Source: Segatella maculosa DSM 19339 = JCM 15638
Lineage (GTDB): Bacteria; Bacteroidota; Bacteroidia; Bacteroidales; Bacteroidaceae
Reading direction: 5' to 3'
Length of the DNA: 64,000 nucleotides
Assembly: GCF_000382385.1 (NCBI RefSeq)
Contig: NZ_KB908321.1
Location: 278,278 to 342,277 of the forward strand
The translations under genes were made by a program, and so were the position numbers. Numbering within the stretch: the first letter of the stretch is position 1; each line of letters begins with the position of its first letter. This document shows, piece by piece, positions 17,374 through 26,008 of this stretch. The notes under the pieces are model-generated. The model was not told the origin of the DNA. It searched no databases and saw nothing but the letters and a program-made list of their open reading frames with translations.

Positions 17374-17383
17374 GTTATTTTTG
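17353..17383 (+). promoter_or_regulatory. Promoter of miaA, embedded in the gapA terminator
   Basis: TTTG at 17353-17356, 19 bp, TATTTTTG at 17376-17383. Transcription would begin near 17388, so the ATG at 17389 would be leaderless while the ATG at 17410 would have about 20 nt of leader. Confidence 0.7.
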
Positions 17384-17409
17384 TTGGCATGAAGCATGGA
17401 AACAGTGAT

Positions 17410-18366
17410 ATGAAGAGCTTTGAGACGATAGACAAAGCCGGCTCTTTGATAACGATTTTAGGTCCGACTGCATCGGGAAAGACAAGTCTTGCTGCGCATC
17501 TGGCGTATGAAATAGATGCCGAGATCATCAGTGCTGACAGCCGACAGGTTTATCGTGGCATGACCATTGGAACGGGAAAGGATTTAGGGGATTATATGAT
17601 TAAGGACCGACAGATACCTTATCATCTGATAGATATCTGCGAACCGGGAACGAAATACAATCTCTTTCGCTATCAGGAGGACTTCATAAAGGTATATGCC
17701 GACATGATGCAACGTGGAAAACAAGCCATTCTCTGCGGTGGAACCGGGCTGTATATAGAATCTGTTCTCAAGGGATACCATCTTTCTCCCGTTCCTCAAA
17801 ATCAGGAATTGCGCGATGCTTTAGCGGATAAATCGCTTGAAGAGCTGACAGAAATGCTGAAGTGTCTGAAGGAACAAAGTGACAGCACGATGCATAATAA
17901 GACCGATGTAGACTCCTGTCAGCGTGCAATCAGGGCGATAGAGATTGAAACCTACAATCTTGAACACCCCACGGAGGATAGAACGTTCCCTGTAATAGAA
18001 TCCATCATTATCGGTGTGGCTATTGACCGTGATGCCCGTCGTGCCAAGATTAGCAGGCGTTTGCGGAAACGGCTTGACAGTGGAATGATAGATGAGGTCA
18101 AGGGATTACTTGATTCGGGGATTCCTGCTGCAGACCTTATTTATTATGGTCTGGAATATAAATATATCACGGAATATATAATAGGGAAAATCGGTTTTGA
18201 AGAGATGTTCCGTAGACTTGAAATCGCCATTCATCAGTTCGCCAAACGGCAGATGACATGGTTCAGAGGAATGGAACGCCGTGGCTTTACGATACATTGG
18301 GTTGATGCACTCTTACCAATGGAAGAGAAAGTGGGCATGATTAAGGAACTGATAAATGCAAGGTGA
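17410..18366 (+). CDS. miaA: tRNA dimethylallyltransferase
   Basis: Adds a dimethylallyl group to N6 of A37 in tRNAs that read UNN codons. From ATG 17410 it has 318 residues: P-loop GPTASGKTSLAA, then ISADSRQVYRGMTIGTGK (substrate and catalytic Asp region), CGGTGLYIESVLKG, and HQFAKRQMTWFRGM near the C terminus. The in-frame ATG at 17389 would add seven residues but lies at the predicted transcription start, so I prefer 17410. Bacteroidales often carry two miaA paralogues, and this may be either. It converges with the Crp/Fnr gene, 2 bp apart. Confidence 0.93.
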   Translation: MKSFETIDKAGSLITILGPTASGKTSLAAHLAYEIDAEIISADSRQVYRGMTIGTGKDLGDYMIKDRQIPYHLIDICEPGTKYNLFRYQEDFIKVYADMMQRGKQAILCGGTGLYIESVLKGYHLSPVPQNQELRDALADKSLEELTEMLKCLKEQSDSTMHNKTDVDSCQRAIRAIEIETYNLEHPTEDRTFPVIESIIIGVAIDRDARRAKISRRLRKRLDSGMIDEVKGLLDSGIPAADLIYYGLEYKYITEYIIGKIGFEEMFRRLEIAIHQFAKRQMTWFRGMERRGFTIHWVDALLPMEEKVGMIKELINAR

Positions 18367-18368
18367 AC

Positions 18369-19073
18369 TCAACCTAACTGGCTGATTTTTTTCAGTTCTT
18401 CGCCATTGACGATTTTGATTTTACGGCCATCGATAGCAATAATCTTTTCGTATGCAAAGGAAGATAGGGTTCGGATGGCATTGCTGGTCGTCATGTTGGA
18501 CAGACTGGCCAAGTCTTCACGGCTCAAATAAATGCTCAATGTATAGCCGTCTTCTTCGGTTCCATAATTATTCTTGAGCAACAACAAAGCTTCGGCCAGC
18601 CGTCCTCTGATGTGTTTTTGGGTCAGATTAACCGTCCTGTCGTCGCTATGGCCTAATTCCTTGGAGAGATGTTTTAGGTAAAAAAAACTGATATTGAAGT
18701 TTTCTTTCATCAGTTGGACAATGACATCCATATCAAAGAAAGCAATGGTAGACTCTTCGAGTGCCATGGCAGCGGTCTTGTAATCTTCTGCAGCAAAGTA
18801 AGCTCTGAAACCGAAGAACTCCATAGGTTTGATTGCCCGTATAATTTGACTTCTGCCTCCAATGCCCATTTTGAAAACCTTGACCTTGCCTTGATAGAGC
18901 AGCATCATACGCGTGGGACCGTCAAAATCCTTGTAAATAAGTTGATTTTTCTTGAATGATTTTATCTGTATATTATCGAGAAGAGTGTTTTGATGTTCTT
19001 CCGAAAGAGGGCCCCATAATTGTGAGAGAGAATAAATGATTTCACTCTTATTGTTATTTTGCATTTCCGCCAT
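18369..19073 (-). CDS. Crp/Fnr-family transcription regulator
   Basis: A 234-residue DNA-binding regulator. It has an N-terminal cyclic-nucleotide-binding-like beta-barrel (about residues 25-140) and a C-terminal winged helix (about 150-225) with LSREDLASLSNMTTSNAIRTLSSF as recognition helix region. No N-terminal cysteine cluster is present, so it is not an oxygen-sensing iron-sulphur Fnr. The effector is unknown. It lies back to back (240 bp) with the glycogen operon, so control of polysaccharide metabolism is a reasonable but unproven guess. Confidence 0.9.
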   Translation of the reverse strand: MAEMQNNNKSEIIYSLSQLWGPLSEEHQNTLLDNIQIKSFKKNQLIYKDFDGPTRMMLLYQGKVKVFKMGIGGRSQIIRAIKPMEFFGFRAYFAAEDYKTAAMALEESTIAFFDMDVIVQLMKENFNISFFYLKHLSKELGHSDDRTVNLTQKHIRGRLAEALLLLKNNYGTEEDGYTLSIYLSREDLASLSNMTTSNAIRTLSSFAYEKIIAIDGRKIKIVNGEELKKISQLG

Positions 19074-19112
19074 GAAAAGTTTTTTAAGCTACAACCTTTT
19101 TAATTTTGGTTA

Positions 19113-19120
19113 CAAATATA
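19113..19120 (-). promoter_or_regulatory. -7 element of the Crp/Fnr gene
   Basis: Leftward TATATTTG at 19120-19113, 39 bp before the ATG (19073). No clear -33 partner. Confidence 0.5.
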
Positions 19121-19208
19121 CGAATAATCTTTCAATAAATAATTTTTTTTAACGAAAATATATTATTGAATATGAAAAAAGTATCTATGAAAAAAAACGC
19201 TTTTCTTT

Positions 19209-19240
19209 TTTGGTTGTTTTGCAGAAATTGTTTAACTTTG
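19209..19240 (+). promoter_or_regulatory. Promoter of the glycogen operon
   Basis: TTTG at 19209-19212, 20 bp, TAACTTTG at 19233-19240. The leader to the ATG at 19314 is about 70 nt. Confidence 0.7.
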
Positions 19241-19313
19241 AGGACAAGTGAGGCAATGAGGTGTTTTGATGCTCATTTGAATGTAAAATATTTATAAACC
19301 TTAATAGAGAACT

Positions 19314-21278
19314 ATGAGTTATCTAAAATTTGAAAGGGCTCTTATGACGAACTTGGAAGAAGCGTTGCCAAGGGAGTTGCTTCGAACGAATCGTTCGGGG
19401 GCCTATTCTTGTTCTACTATAGTTGACTGTAATACGCGCAAATATCATGGCTTATTGGTTGTTCCTGTTCCCGAGCTTGATGATGAGAACCATGTGCTTT
19501 TGTCTTCTTTGGATGCTACCGTTATCCAGCATGGTGCAGCGTTCAATTTAGGGCTCCATAAATATCAGGGCAATAATTACAGTCCTAAGGGGCACAAGTA
19601 TATTCGCGAGTTCGATTGTGGCAGGGTTCCGACCACCATTTATCGTGTAGGAGGTGTCATATTGAAACGGGAAATCGTCTTCCAACACTATGAAGACCGG
19701 ATTCTTATTCGTTATACGCTTGTCGATGCCCATTCTTCAACGACACTTCGGCTGCGTCCTTTCCTTGCTTTTCGAAGTGTAAGGCAGTTCACACATGAGA
19801 ATATGGTTGCCAATCGTGATTATCAATTGGTAGATAAAGGTATCAAAACGTGTATGTATGCCGGTTATCCTGAACTCTATATGCAGTTGAGCAAGACGAA
19901 TGAATTCAAATACCAGCCGGATTGGTATCGTGACATCACCTATCCGAAGGAGCAGGAACGTGGTTATGCTTCTAACGAAGACCTTTATGTCCCCGGCTAT
20001 TTTGAGATGAATATCAGGAAAGGTGAAAGCATTGTCTTTGCGGCATCGACTTCAGAGATAAAGACATCAGCGTTGAAAGCATTGTTCGATGAGGAAGTCA
20101 ACGAACGTACTCCTCGAGATAATTTCTTCCATTGTTTGGTCAATGCTGCTCACCAGTTCCATATCCATGAAAAGAATGGAGATCGCTATATCCTTGCCGG
20201 TTACCCTTGGTTCAAGTGTCGTGCCCGTGATATGTTTATTGCTTTGCCGGGGCTTACGTTGTCTATAGAGGAGCAAGATTACTTTGAGCTTGTTATGAAG
20301 ACGGCCCAACGAGGACTCACGGAGTTTATGGAAGGTAAACCGTTGACGGTGAAAATCTACGAGATGGAACAACCTGATGTTCCGCTATGGGTTATATGGT
20401 GTCTGCAGCAATATGCAAAGGAAGCTGGGACCGAAGAATGTCTGAAGCATTATGGCGGATTGATGGAGCGACTGATTAAGTTTATCGAGAACGGCAAGCA
20501 TCCTAATCTGAAAGTAATGGAAAACGGGCTCGTTTATACCGATGGACGCGAGACTGCTGTCACGTGGATGAATTCTACAGTCAATGGCAAGCCGGTTATT
20601 CCGCGTACAGGATATATTGTAGAGTTCAATGCCTTGTGGTATAATGCGCTGAAATTCTGTTCAGCAATGGCCGATTTGAGTGGGAATAAAAAAGATGCAG
20701 CGCATTTTGAGCAACTTGCACAGCATTGCAAACAATCGTTTGTCGATGTCTTCCTCAATGAGTATGGCTATCTGTTTGATTATGTTGATGGGAATATGAT
20801 GGATTGGAGCGTGCGTCCGAATATGATTTTTGCCGTTGCTCTTGATTATTCCCCGCTCGCACAGGAACAGAAAAAGAGCGTTCTCGATGTTTGTACGCGC
20901 GAATTGCTGACGCCGAAAGGCCTGCGCTCACTCTCTCCGAAGAGCGGAGGCTACAATCCCATGTATACGGGGCCGCAGACACAACGTGATTACGCTTATC
21001 ATCAAGGTACGGCTTGGCCATGGCTCGGCGGATTTTACATGGAAGCATGTCTGAAGCTCTATAAGCGCACACGTCAGAGCTTCATAGAAAGGCAGATGGT
21101 TGGTTATGAAGATGAAATGAATCAACATTGTTTGGGCACCATACCCGAACTCTTCGATGGTAACCCGCCGTTCAACGGGCGCGGAGCTATCTCTTTCGCA
21201 ATGAATGTGGCCGAGATTTTGCGTACGCTTGAACTTCTTGAGCGTTATAACTTTAATTCAGGGGAGGAAACAAAATGA
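19314..21278 (+). CDS. Glycogen debranching enzyme (amylo-alpha-1,6-glucosidase type)
   Basis: Removes alpha-1,6 branch stubs from glycogen-like polymer. The 654-residue protein has a bacterial/archaeal debranching N-terminal domain (about 15-240; RTNRSGAYSCSTIVDCNTRKYHGLLV) and an (alpha/alpha)6-barrel of the GH133 type (about 270-650). The barrel shows GYPWFKCRARDMFIALPGL, YTDGRETAVTWMNSTVNGKPV and YHQGTAWPWLGGFY. First gene of a three-gene operon; its stop overlaps the next start by 4 bp. Confidence 0.94.
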   Translation: MSYLKFERALMTNLEEALPRELLRTNRSGAYSCSTIVDCNTRKYHGLLVVPVPELDDENHVLLSSLDATVIQHGAAFNLGLHKYQGNNYSPKGHKYIREFDCGRVPTTIYRVGGVILKREIVFQHYEDRILIRYTLVDAHSSTTLRLRPFLAFRSVRQFTHENMVANRDYQLVDKGIKTCMYAGYPELYMQLSKTNEFKYQPDWYRDITYPKEQERGYASNEDLYVPGYFEMNIRKGESIVFAASTSEIKTSALKALFDEEVNERTPRDNFFHCLVNAAHQFHIHEKNGDRYILAGYPWFKCRARDMFIALPGLTLSIEEQDYFELVMKTAQRGLTEFMEGKPLTVKIYEMEQPDVPLWVIWCLQQYAKEAGTEECLKHYGGLMERLIKFIENGKHPNLKVMENGLVYTDGRETAVTWMNSTVNGKPVIPRTGYIVEFNALWYNALKFCSAMADLSGNKKDAAHFEQLAQHCKQSFVDVFLNEYGYLFDYVDGNMMDWSVRPNMIFAVALDYSPLAQEQKKSVLDVCTRELLTPKGLRSLSPKSGGYNPMYTGPQTQRDYAYHQGTAWPWLGGFYMEACLKLYKRTRQSFIERQMVGYEDEMNQHCLGTIPELFDGNPPFNGRGAISFAMNVAEILRTLELLERYNFNSGEETK

Positions 21279-22543
21279 AAATATTGATGTTTGGTTGGGA
21301 GTATCCTCCTCATGTTTACGGTGGGTTAGCTACGGCTAACTACGGGATTACCGAGGGACTGCATGCGCAGGGTGATATGGATATTACGCTTTGCTTGCCG
21401 AAACCTTGGGGCGACGAAGACCGTACGCCGGCCAATATCGTGGCCATGAACTGCGTGCCGGTGGCATGGCGCGACGTGGATTACGATTATGTGCAGGGAA
21501 GGGTGGGGAATATCATGTCGTCCGAACTCTATTATCGGCTGCGTGACCACATCTATGGCGACTTCAATTACATGCATGTGAACGACCTTGGCTGCTTGGA
21601 GTTTGCTGGTGGTTATCCTTCGAACCTGCATGAAGAAATCAACAACTATTCGGTTATTGCGGGAGTCGTTGCCCGGACATTGGACTTTGATATTATTCAT
21701 GCGCATGACTGGCTGACCTATCCTGCCGGTATTCATGCTAAACTGGCAAGTGGAAAGCCTCTGTGCATTCATGTTCATGCGACCGACTTTGACCGAAGCC
21801 GAGGTCATGTCAATCCTACGGTCTATGGGATAGAGAAAGATGGAATGGACAATGCTGACTGCATCATGTGCGTGAGCGAACTGACGCGTCAGACGGTCAT
21901 CAATCAATATCATCAAGACCCGCGAAAGGTGTTTACCGTCCACAATGCTGTCTATCCGTTGAAGCAGGAGTGGCAAGATATTCCCCGACCGGACCATAAG
22001 GGAAAGGAAAAGGTGGTCACATTCTTGGGCAGATTGACGATGCAGAAAGGACCGGAATATTTCGTCGAGGCAGCCAATATGGTACTCCATCGCACACGTA
22101 ACGTGCGCTTCTGTATGGCAGGGTCGGGCGACATGATGGACCAGATGATTTATCTTGCTGCGGAACGAGGCATAGCCGACCGCTTCCATTTCCCGGGTTT
22201 CATGCGCGGTGAACAGGTGTACGAATGCCTGAAACGGTCGGATGTCTACGTGATGCCGTCCGTGAGCGAGCCTTTCGGTATCTCTCCGCTCGAAGCCATG
22301 CAGTGCGGAACCCCGTCGATTATCTCGAAGCAGAGCGGTTGCGCTGAGATACTGACTAACTGCATTAAGGTAGATTATTGGGATATCCATGCCTTGGCCG
22401 ACGCCATCTACAGTATTTGCCATAACGAAAGCCTCTTCGAATACCTTTCCATGGAAGGCAAACGAGAAGTCGACCAAATCACATGGAACAAGGTCGGGCT
22501 GCTCATTCGCCGGCTCTATGAGCAGGTACTTGCCCAAAGATAA
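21275..22543 (+). CDS. Glycogen-synthase-like glycosyltransferase
   Basis: GT-B fold transferase of 422 residues, likely extending alpha-1,4-glucan from an activated glucose donor. The N-terminal domain starts MKILMFGWEYPPHVYGGLA, where the GG loop binds the donor, with IIHAHDWLTYPAGI in between. The C-terminal GT4-type domain has FLGRLTMQKGPEYFVEA and the donor motif SVSEPFGISPLEAMQCGTP. It is shorter than GlgA of proteobacteria and matches the short form found beside debranching enzymes in Bacteroidales. Donor (UDP- or ADP-glucose) is not decidable here. Translationally coupled to the debranching gene. Confidence 0.9.
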   Translation: MKILMFGWEYPPHVYGGLATANYGITEGLHAQGDMDITLCLPKPWGDEDRTPANIVAMNCVPVAWRDVDYDYVQGRVGNIMSSELYYRLRDHIYGDFNYMHVNDLGCLEFAGGYPSNLHEEINNYSVIAGVVARTLDFDIIHAHDWLTYPAGIHAKLASGKPLCIHVHATDFDRSRGHVNPTVYGIEKDGMDNADCIMCVSELTRQTVINQYHQDPRKVFTVHNAVYPLKQEWQDIPRPDHKGKEKVVTFLGRLTMQKGPEYFVEAANMVLHRTRNVRFCMAGSGDMMDQMIYLAAERGIADRFHFPGFMRGEQVYECLKRSDVYVMPSVSEPFGISPLEAMQCGTPSIISKQSGCAEILTNCIKVDYWDIHALADAIYSICHNESLFEYLSMEGKREVDQITWNKVGLLIRRLYEQVLAQR

Positions 22544-22581
22544 AACCGTTCACCACGATTAACCATCAAAACAACAATGAT

Positions 22582-23958
22582 ATGAAAACAATTTGCCTAT
22601 ATTTCGAGATACATCAGATTATCCACCTGAAGCGTTACCGTTTCTTTGATATCGGGACCGACCATTACTACTATGACGACTATGAGAATGAGCACGGTAT
22701 CGCAGACATTGCGGAACGTTCGTATATGCCGGCACTGGGCACGCTGCTTGAGATGATTAAAGCCAACGGCGATTACTTTAAAGTGGCTTTCTCGTTGAGC
22801 GGGGTGGGGATGGAACAGTTGGAGATGCATGCCCCCCAAGTGCTTGAGAAGCTGCAAGAACTCAATGATACCGGTTGTGTGGAGTTTCTCGCGGAGCCCT
22901 ATTCTCATGGTCTTTCTTCCCTGGTGAACGAGGAAAGCTTTGCCAAAGAAGTGAAGCGGCAATGTGCAAAGATGAAAGAGTATTTCGGCCACTCGCCCAA
23001 GGTGTTCCGCAATTCATCCCTCATCTACAGCGATGACATCGGACTGCAGGTTTCGCAGATGGGTTTTAAAGGCATGCTGACAGAAGGAGCCAAGCACGTG
23101 TTGGGCTGGAAGTCGCCCCACTATGTCTACAGCAGTGCCATGGCACCGAACCTGAAGCTTTTGCTGCGCGACATCAAGTTGAGCGACGACATCTCGCTCC
23201 GCTTCAACAACAGCGAATGGGACGGCTACCCGCTCTTCGCCGATAACTATATCAGAGAAATCGCCTCGTTACCGCAAGAGGAACAGGTGATAAATATCTT
23301 CATGGAGCTTTCTGCGTTGGGGATTGCACAGCCGTTGTCGAGCAACATTCTCGAATTCTTCAAGGCCCTCCCAGCCTGTGCCAAGGAAAAGGGCATTACT
23401 TTCTCTACGCCCACAGAGCTGTGCATGAAGATGAAACCTGTGGACCGGTTAGACGTGCCCGATACGCTGAGTTGGGTAGATGAAGAGCGTGACGTCAGCA
23501 CGTGGCTCGGCAATCCGATGCAACGCGAGGCCTTCAATAAGCTTTACAGCGTGGCCGACCGCGTCAGAATAGCCGATGACCCACGCATCAACCAAGACTG
23601 GGACTACCTGCAGGCAAGCAACAACTTCCGCTTTATGACTACCAAGCCGTCTAACATCGTCCTTGACCGTGGCATCTACAGTAGTCCGTTCGACGCGTTC
23701 ACCAACTATATGAATATCCTCGGCGACTTCATCAACCGCGTCAACAACCTCTATCCTGCCGACATCGACAATGACGAACTGGCCGGACTGCTCACGACTA
23801 TCAAGAACCAAGGCGACGAACTTGAAATGAAAGACAAGGAGATTGTTCGCCTACAGGCGAAAATCGAAAAGATAGAGGAAGCAACGAAAAAAGACACGAA
23901 GAAGAAAAGATCGGAAATGGGGAAAAAGAAGACCACGGTGAAGAAAGAAAGGCCGTGA
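22582..23958 (+). CDS. GH57 alpha-amylase-like protein, probably catalytically inactive
   Basis: Cytoplasmic 458-residue GH57 (beta/alpha)7-barrel. Region 1 is FEIHQIIHL (8-16) and region 2 is FLAEPYSHGLSS (102-113). At region 3 active Bacteroidales amylases, as I remember them, read FRNTELIY with Glu as nucleophile; here it is FRNSSLIY (142-149), placing Ser146 there. At region 4 the usual FMDYETFGEHQ with the acid Asp is FMELSALGIAQ (240-250), placing Glu242 there. Both catalytic positions thus appear changed while the fold elements (SSPFDAFTNYMNILGDF) are kept. The tail (about 415-458) is a charged helix and lysine-rich. It may bind or shape glycogen rather than cut it; that is inference. 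Confidence 0.88.
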   Translation: MKTICLYFEIHQIIHLKRYRFFDIGTDHYYYDDYENEHGIADIAERSYMPALGTLLEMIKANGDYFKVAFSLSGVGMEQLEMHAPQVLEKLQELNDTGCVEFLAEPYSHGLSSLVNEESFAKEVKRQCAKMKEYFGHSPKVFRNSSLIYSDDIGLQVSQMGFKGMLTEGAKHVLGWKSPHYVYSSAMAPNLKLLLRDIKLSDDISLRFNNSEWDGYPLFADNYIREIASLPQEEQVINIFMELSALGIAQPLSSNILEFFKALPACAKEKGITFSTPTELCMKMKPVDRLDVPDTLSWVDEERDVSTWLGNPMQREAFNKLYSVADRVRIADDPRINQDWDYLQASNNFRFMTTKPSNIVLDRGIYSSPFDAFTNYMNILGDFINRVNNLYPADIDNDELAGLLTTIKNQGDELEMKDKEIVRLQAKIEKIEEATKKDTKKKRSEMGKKKTTVKKERP

Positions 23959-24029
23959 GCACGAAAAAGCAGAGACGGTATTTCACAGTCTGTAAGATCC
24001 CAAACCGGTAGCGTCATCAATAAGAAAAG

Positions 24030-24060
24030 GAACAAGCCCTGCGGCCTGTTTCTTTTTTTG
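24030..24060 (+). terminator. Terminator of the glycogen operon
   Basis: GGAACAAGCC, loop CTGC, GGCCTGTTTC, then seven T residues. Small bulges interrupt the stem. Confidence 0.65.
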
Positions 24061-24204
24061 TAAAATCTACGCCAGTTCGGGATAAGAGTATTCTGGTCGG
24101 CAAGTCTCGGAGAGGTGGCAGTTGAGTATAGTGGCCCCCTGCCTGTAATCCATCGTCCCTCCATAGCTTACCCGTGTCACCGTAGGAGAGAAAACAAATA
24201 GAAA

Positions 24205-24440
24205 ACGACAAAAGTGACCCCACAATTGAAGAAAAAAAAAACAGCGAGAGTGCCCCCGAATAGAGGAAAAATAAGAAAAAACGGTAAAAGTGATCCCACA
24301 ATTGAGGAAAAATAGAAAAAAACGGCGAGAGTGCCCCCGAATTGAGGAAAAATAAGAAAAAACGGTAAAAGTGACCCCACAATTGAGAAAAAATAGAAAA
24401 AAAACGGTGAGAATGCCCTCACAATTGAAGAAAAATGGAA
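24205..24440. repeat. Array of six units with about 41-bp period
   Basis: GTGACCCC, GTGCCCCC, GTGATCCC, GTGCCCCC, GTGACCCC and ATGCCCTC begin at 24214, 24250, 24290, 24331, 24371 and 24413. Each is followed by (CA)CAATTGAGGAAAAAT or a variant and a poly-A-rich stretch. Two forms alternate (TAAAAGTGAYCCCACAATTG and CGAGAGTGCCCCCGAATTG). The open frames across it are repeat artefacts. It occupies the gene-free gap 23959-24749. Confidence 0.85.
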
Positions 24441-24635
24441 AAACACTGAAAGCAGGCCATCTTCCGGCCTTTTATTCCTGGAAAACTCTAAGTTCTCAAG
24501 GTCCGTTTCCTCACACGCCACATTATATTACTGCACAAAACCTGAGATTACCGTTCCAATATGGCTGCGATAAACTCATCGGAGAGTTACTTTGGTACCC
24601 AACTTAGTTAAAAATAAATAATGAAGCAGGAAATA

Positions 24636-24667
24636 TTTGCTTTGTATATACTTAATCTGTATTTTTG
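24636..24667 (+). promoter_or_regulatory. Promoter of the propeller/G1PDH gene pair
   Basis: TTTG at 24636-24639, 20 bp, TATTTTTG at 24660-24667. The leader to the ATG at 24750 would be about 75 nt. Confidence 0.6.
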
Positions 24668-24749
24668 TTTCGCAATGAAAGACGTTTTATGATATTTGTT
24701 TATTTTGCGAAACTGTTGGTTACTTCATTTGTTAAGCTATTATTCACCT

Positions 24750-25994
24750 ATGAAATCTAAAAACCTTGTAAATAAAAAGATGATACCGTTCCGTAGTTTT
24801 CCATTTTTTGAAGTCTTATTTGAGCTGTTCCTCGTATTTCCACTTTGTATGAATGCAGCTCCGCAAGTAGATTCCTTGCCCGAGAGCATACCCGTCGGAG
24901 CGCAAGGAAAGTTTCATATTCAGGGCATTGTCATGGATAAAGCGCGTCGTTATCTATACATCTCGTATACCACCCAACTTGTCAAGTTGGATTTGAACGG
25001 GTGTGTTGTCGGTTCGGTCAGTGGTTTGTTGGGCCATTTGGGGTGTATTGCTTACAATCCGGAGGATGGTAAGGTCTATGGTTCGCTTGAATACAAGAAC
25101 GATGAGATAGGTCGTGACATCAGTGATAGGAGCAATGGGCATCGGGAGTCGGCCACCCAGTTTTATGTTGCGGTTTTCGATGTGGATAAGATAACACATA
25201 CGGGTATGGATGGCCTGCGTGACAGTGTTATGAAAACCGTGTGTCTTCCCACCGTAAAAAGACTTTATGAAGACAGTTCTACCATCCATGGCGTAACCCG
25301 TGAGCATGTTTATGGTTGCAGCGGAATTGACGGCGTCACTTTCGGCCCTCGTTTTGGAAGCAAAGGAGGAGAAATGTTTCTTACGGTGGCACTCGGTATT
25401 TATGGTGATACACTGCGCACAGATAATGACTATCAGGTGTTGTTACAATATCCTTGGCCTGCAGTCATGCAATATGCACGTCCTCTCGATCTGAACCGTA
25501 TGCATACGGAAGGTCCGTCAAAGCCTGCTGCAACTTATTTTGCCTACACGGGCAATACAACTTACGGCGTGCAGAACTTGGAATACGATGCTTTTTCAAA
25601 TCAATGGTTCATGGCTGTATATAAAGGAAAGAAAAAGCGATTTCCGAATTACCGGCTTTTTGCTATCGACAACAGCGTGAAACCACGCCGCAGGCTGCTT
25701 TCAGGGTATGGCGGTGAGCGTGGCCTTGTTGTAGAACTTGGTAAAACAGGCCTATATGATGCTTCTTCAGGCGTTTGGGGTTGGAATTTCCCTTATGGAA
25801 ACATGGGAATGCAGTCTGTGGGCAACGGCTGTTTCTACTTCTTCCACCCCGATAAAAATAACAAGGACGGCTATAGTGGCCGTGTCGAACTTTATCGTTA
25901 TGAGCCGGACACGAAGATTCCCTTTGTCAGAGTGACCCATGACGGCTTTTTCAAAGTAGATCACCAACAGAAGAATATAAATATGATACCTTAA
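24750..25994 (+). CDS. Secreted protein of unknown function, propeller-like
   Basis: A 414-residue protein. The ATG at 24750 is favoured over an upstream TTG at 24696. An N-terminal hydrophobic stretch (FFEVLFELFLVFPLCMNAA) looks like a signal peptide. The body has repeated short strand patterns, for example GIVMDKARRYLYISYTTQLVKLDL and LGHLGCIAYNPEDGKVYGSLEY, as in beta-propellers that read a substrate through successive blades. No catalytic motif was recognised. It ends 14 bp before the G1P-dehydrogenase-like gene, so the two form an operon. A sensor, binding protein or lyase are all possible. Confidence 0.75.
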   Translation: MKSKNLVNKKMIPFRSFPFFEVLFELFLVFPLCMNAAPQVDSLPESIPVGAQGKFHIQGIVMDKARRYLYISYTTQLVKLDLNGCVVGSVSGLLGHLGCIAYNPEDGKVYGSLEYKNDEIGRDISDRSNGHRESATQFYVAVFDVDKITHTGMDGLRDSVMKTVCLPTVKRLYEDSSTIHGVTREHVYGCSGIDGVTFGPRFGSKGGEMFLTVALGIYGDTLRTDNDYQVLLQYPWPAVMQYARPLDLNRMHTEGPSKPAATYFAYTGNTTYGVQNLEYDAFSNQWFMAVYKGKKKRFPNYRLFAIDNSVKPRRRLLSGYGGERGLVVELGKTGLYDASSGVWGWNFPYGNMGMQSVGNGCFYFFHPDKNNKDGYSGRVELYRYEPDTKIPFVRVTHDGFFKVDHQQKNINMIP

Positions 25995-26008
25995 ATGAAG
26001 AATGAATC

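Noticed and set aside
21326..22537. 403-residue open frame opposite the glycosyltransferase
   Set aside because: The true gene on the other strand has clear GT-B motifs and operon overlaps; the antisense frame has none.
24017..24521. Overlapping leftward frames rich in Phe, Leu and Ser
   Set aside because: They translate the A/T-rich repeat array on the opposite strand and show the repeat's periodicity, not a protein pattern.
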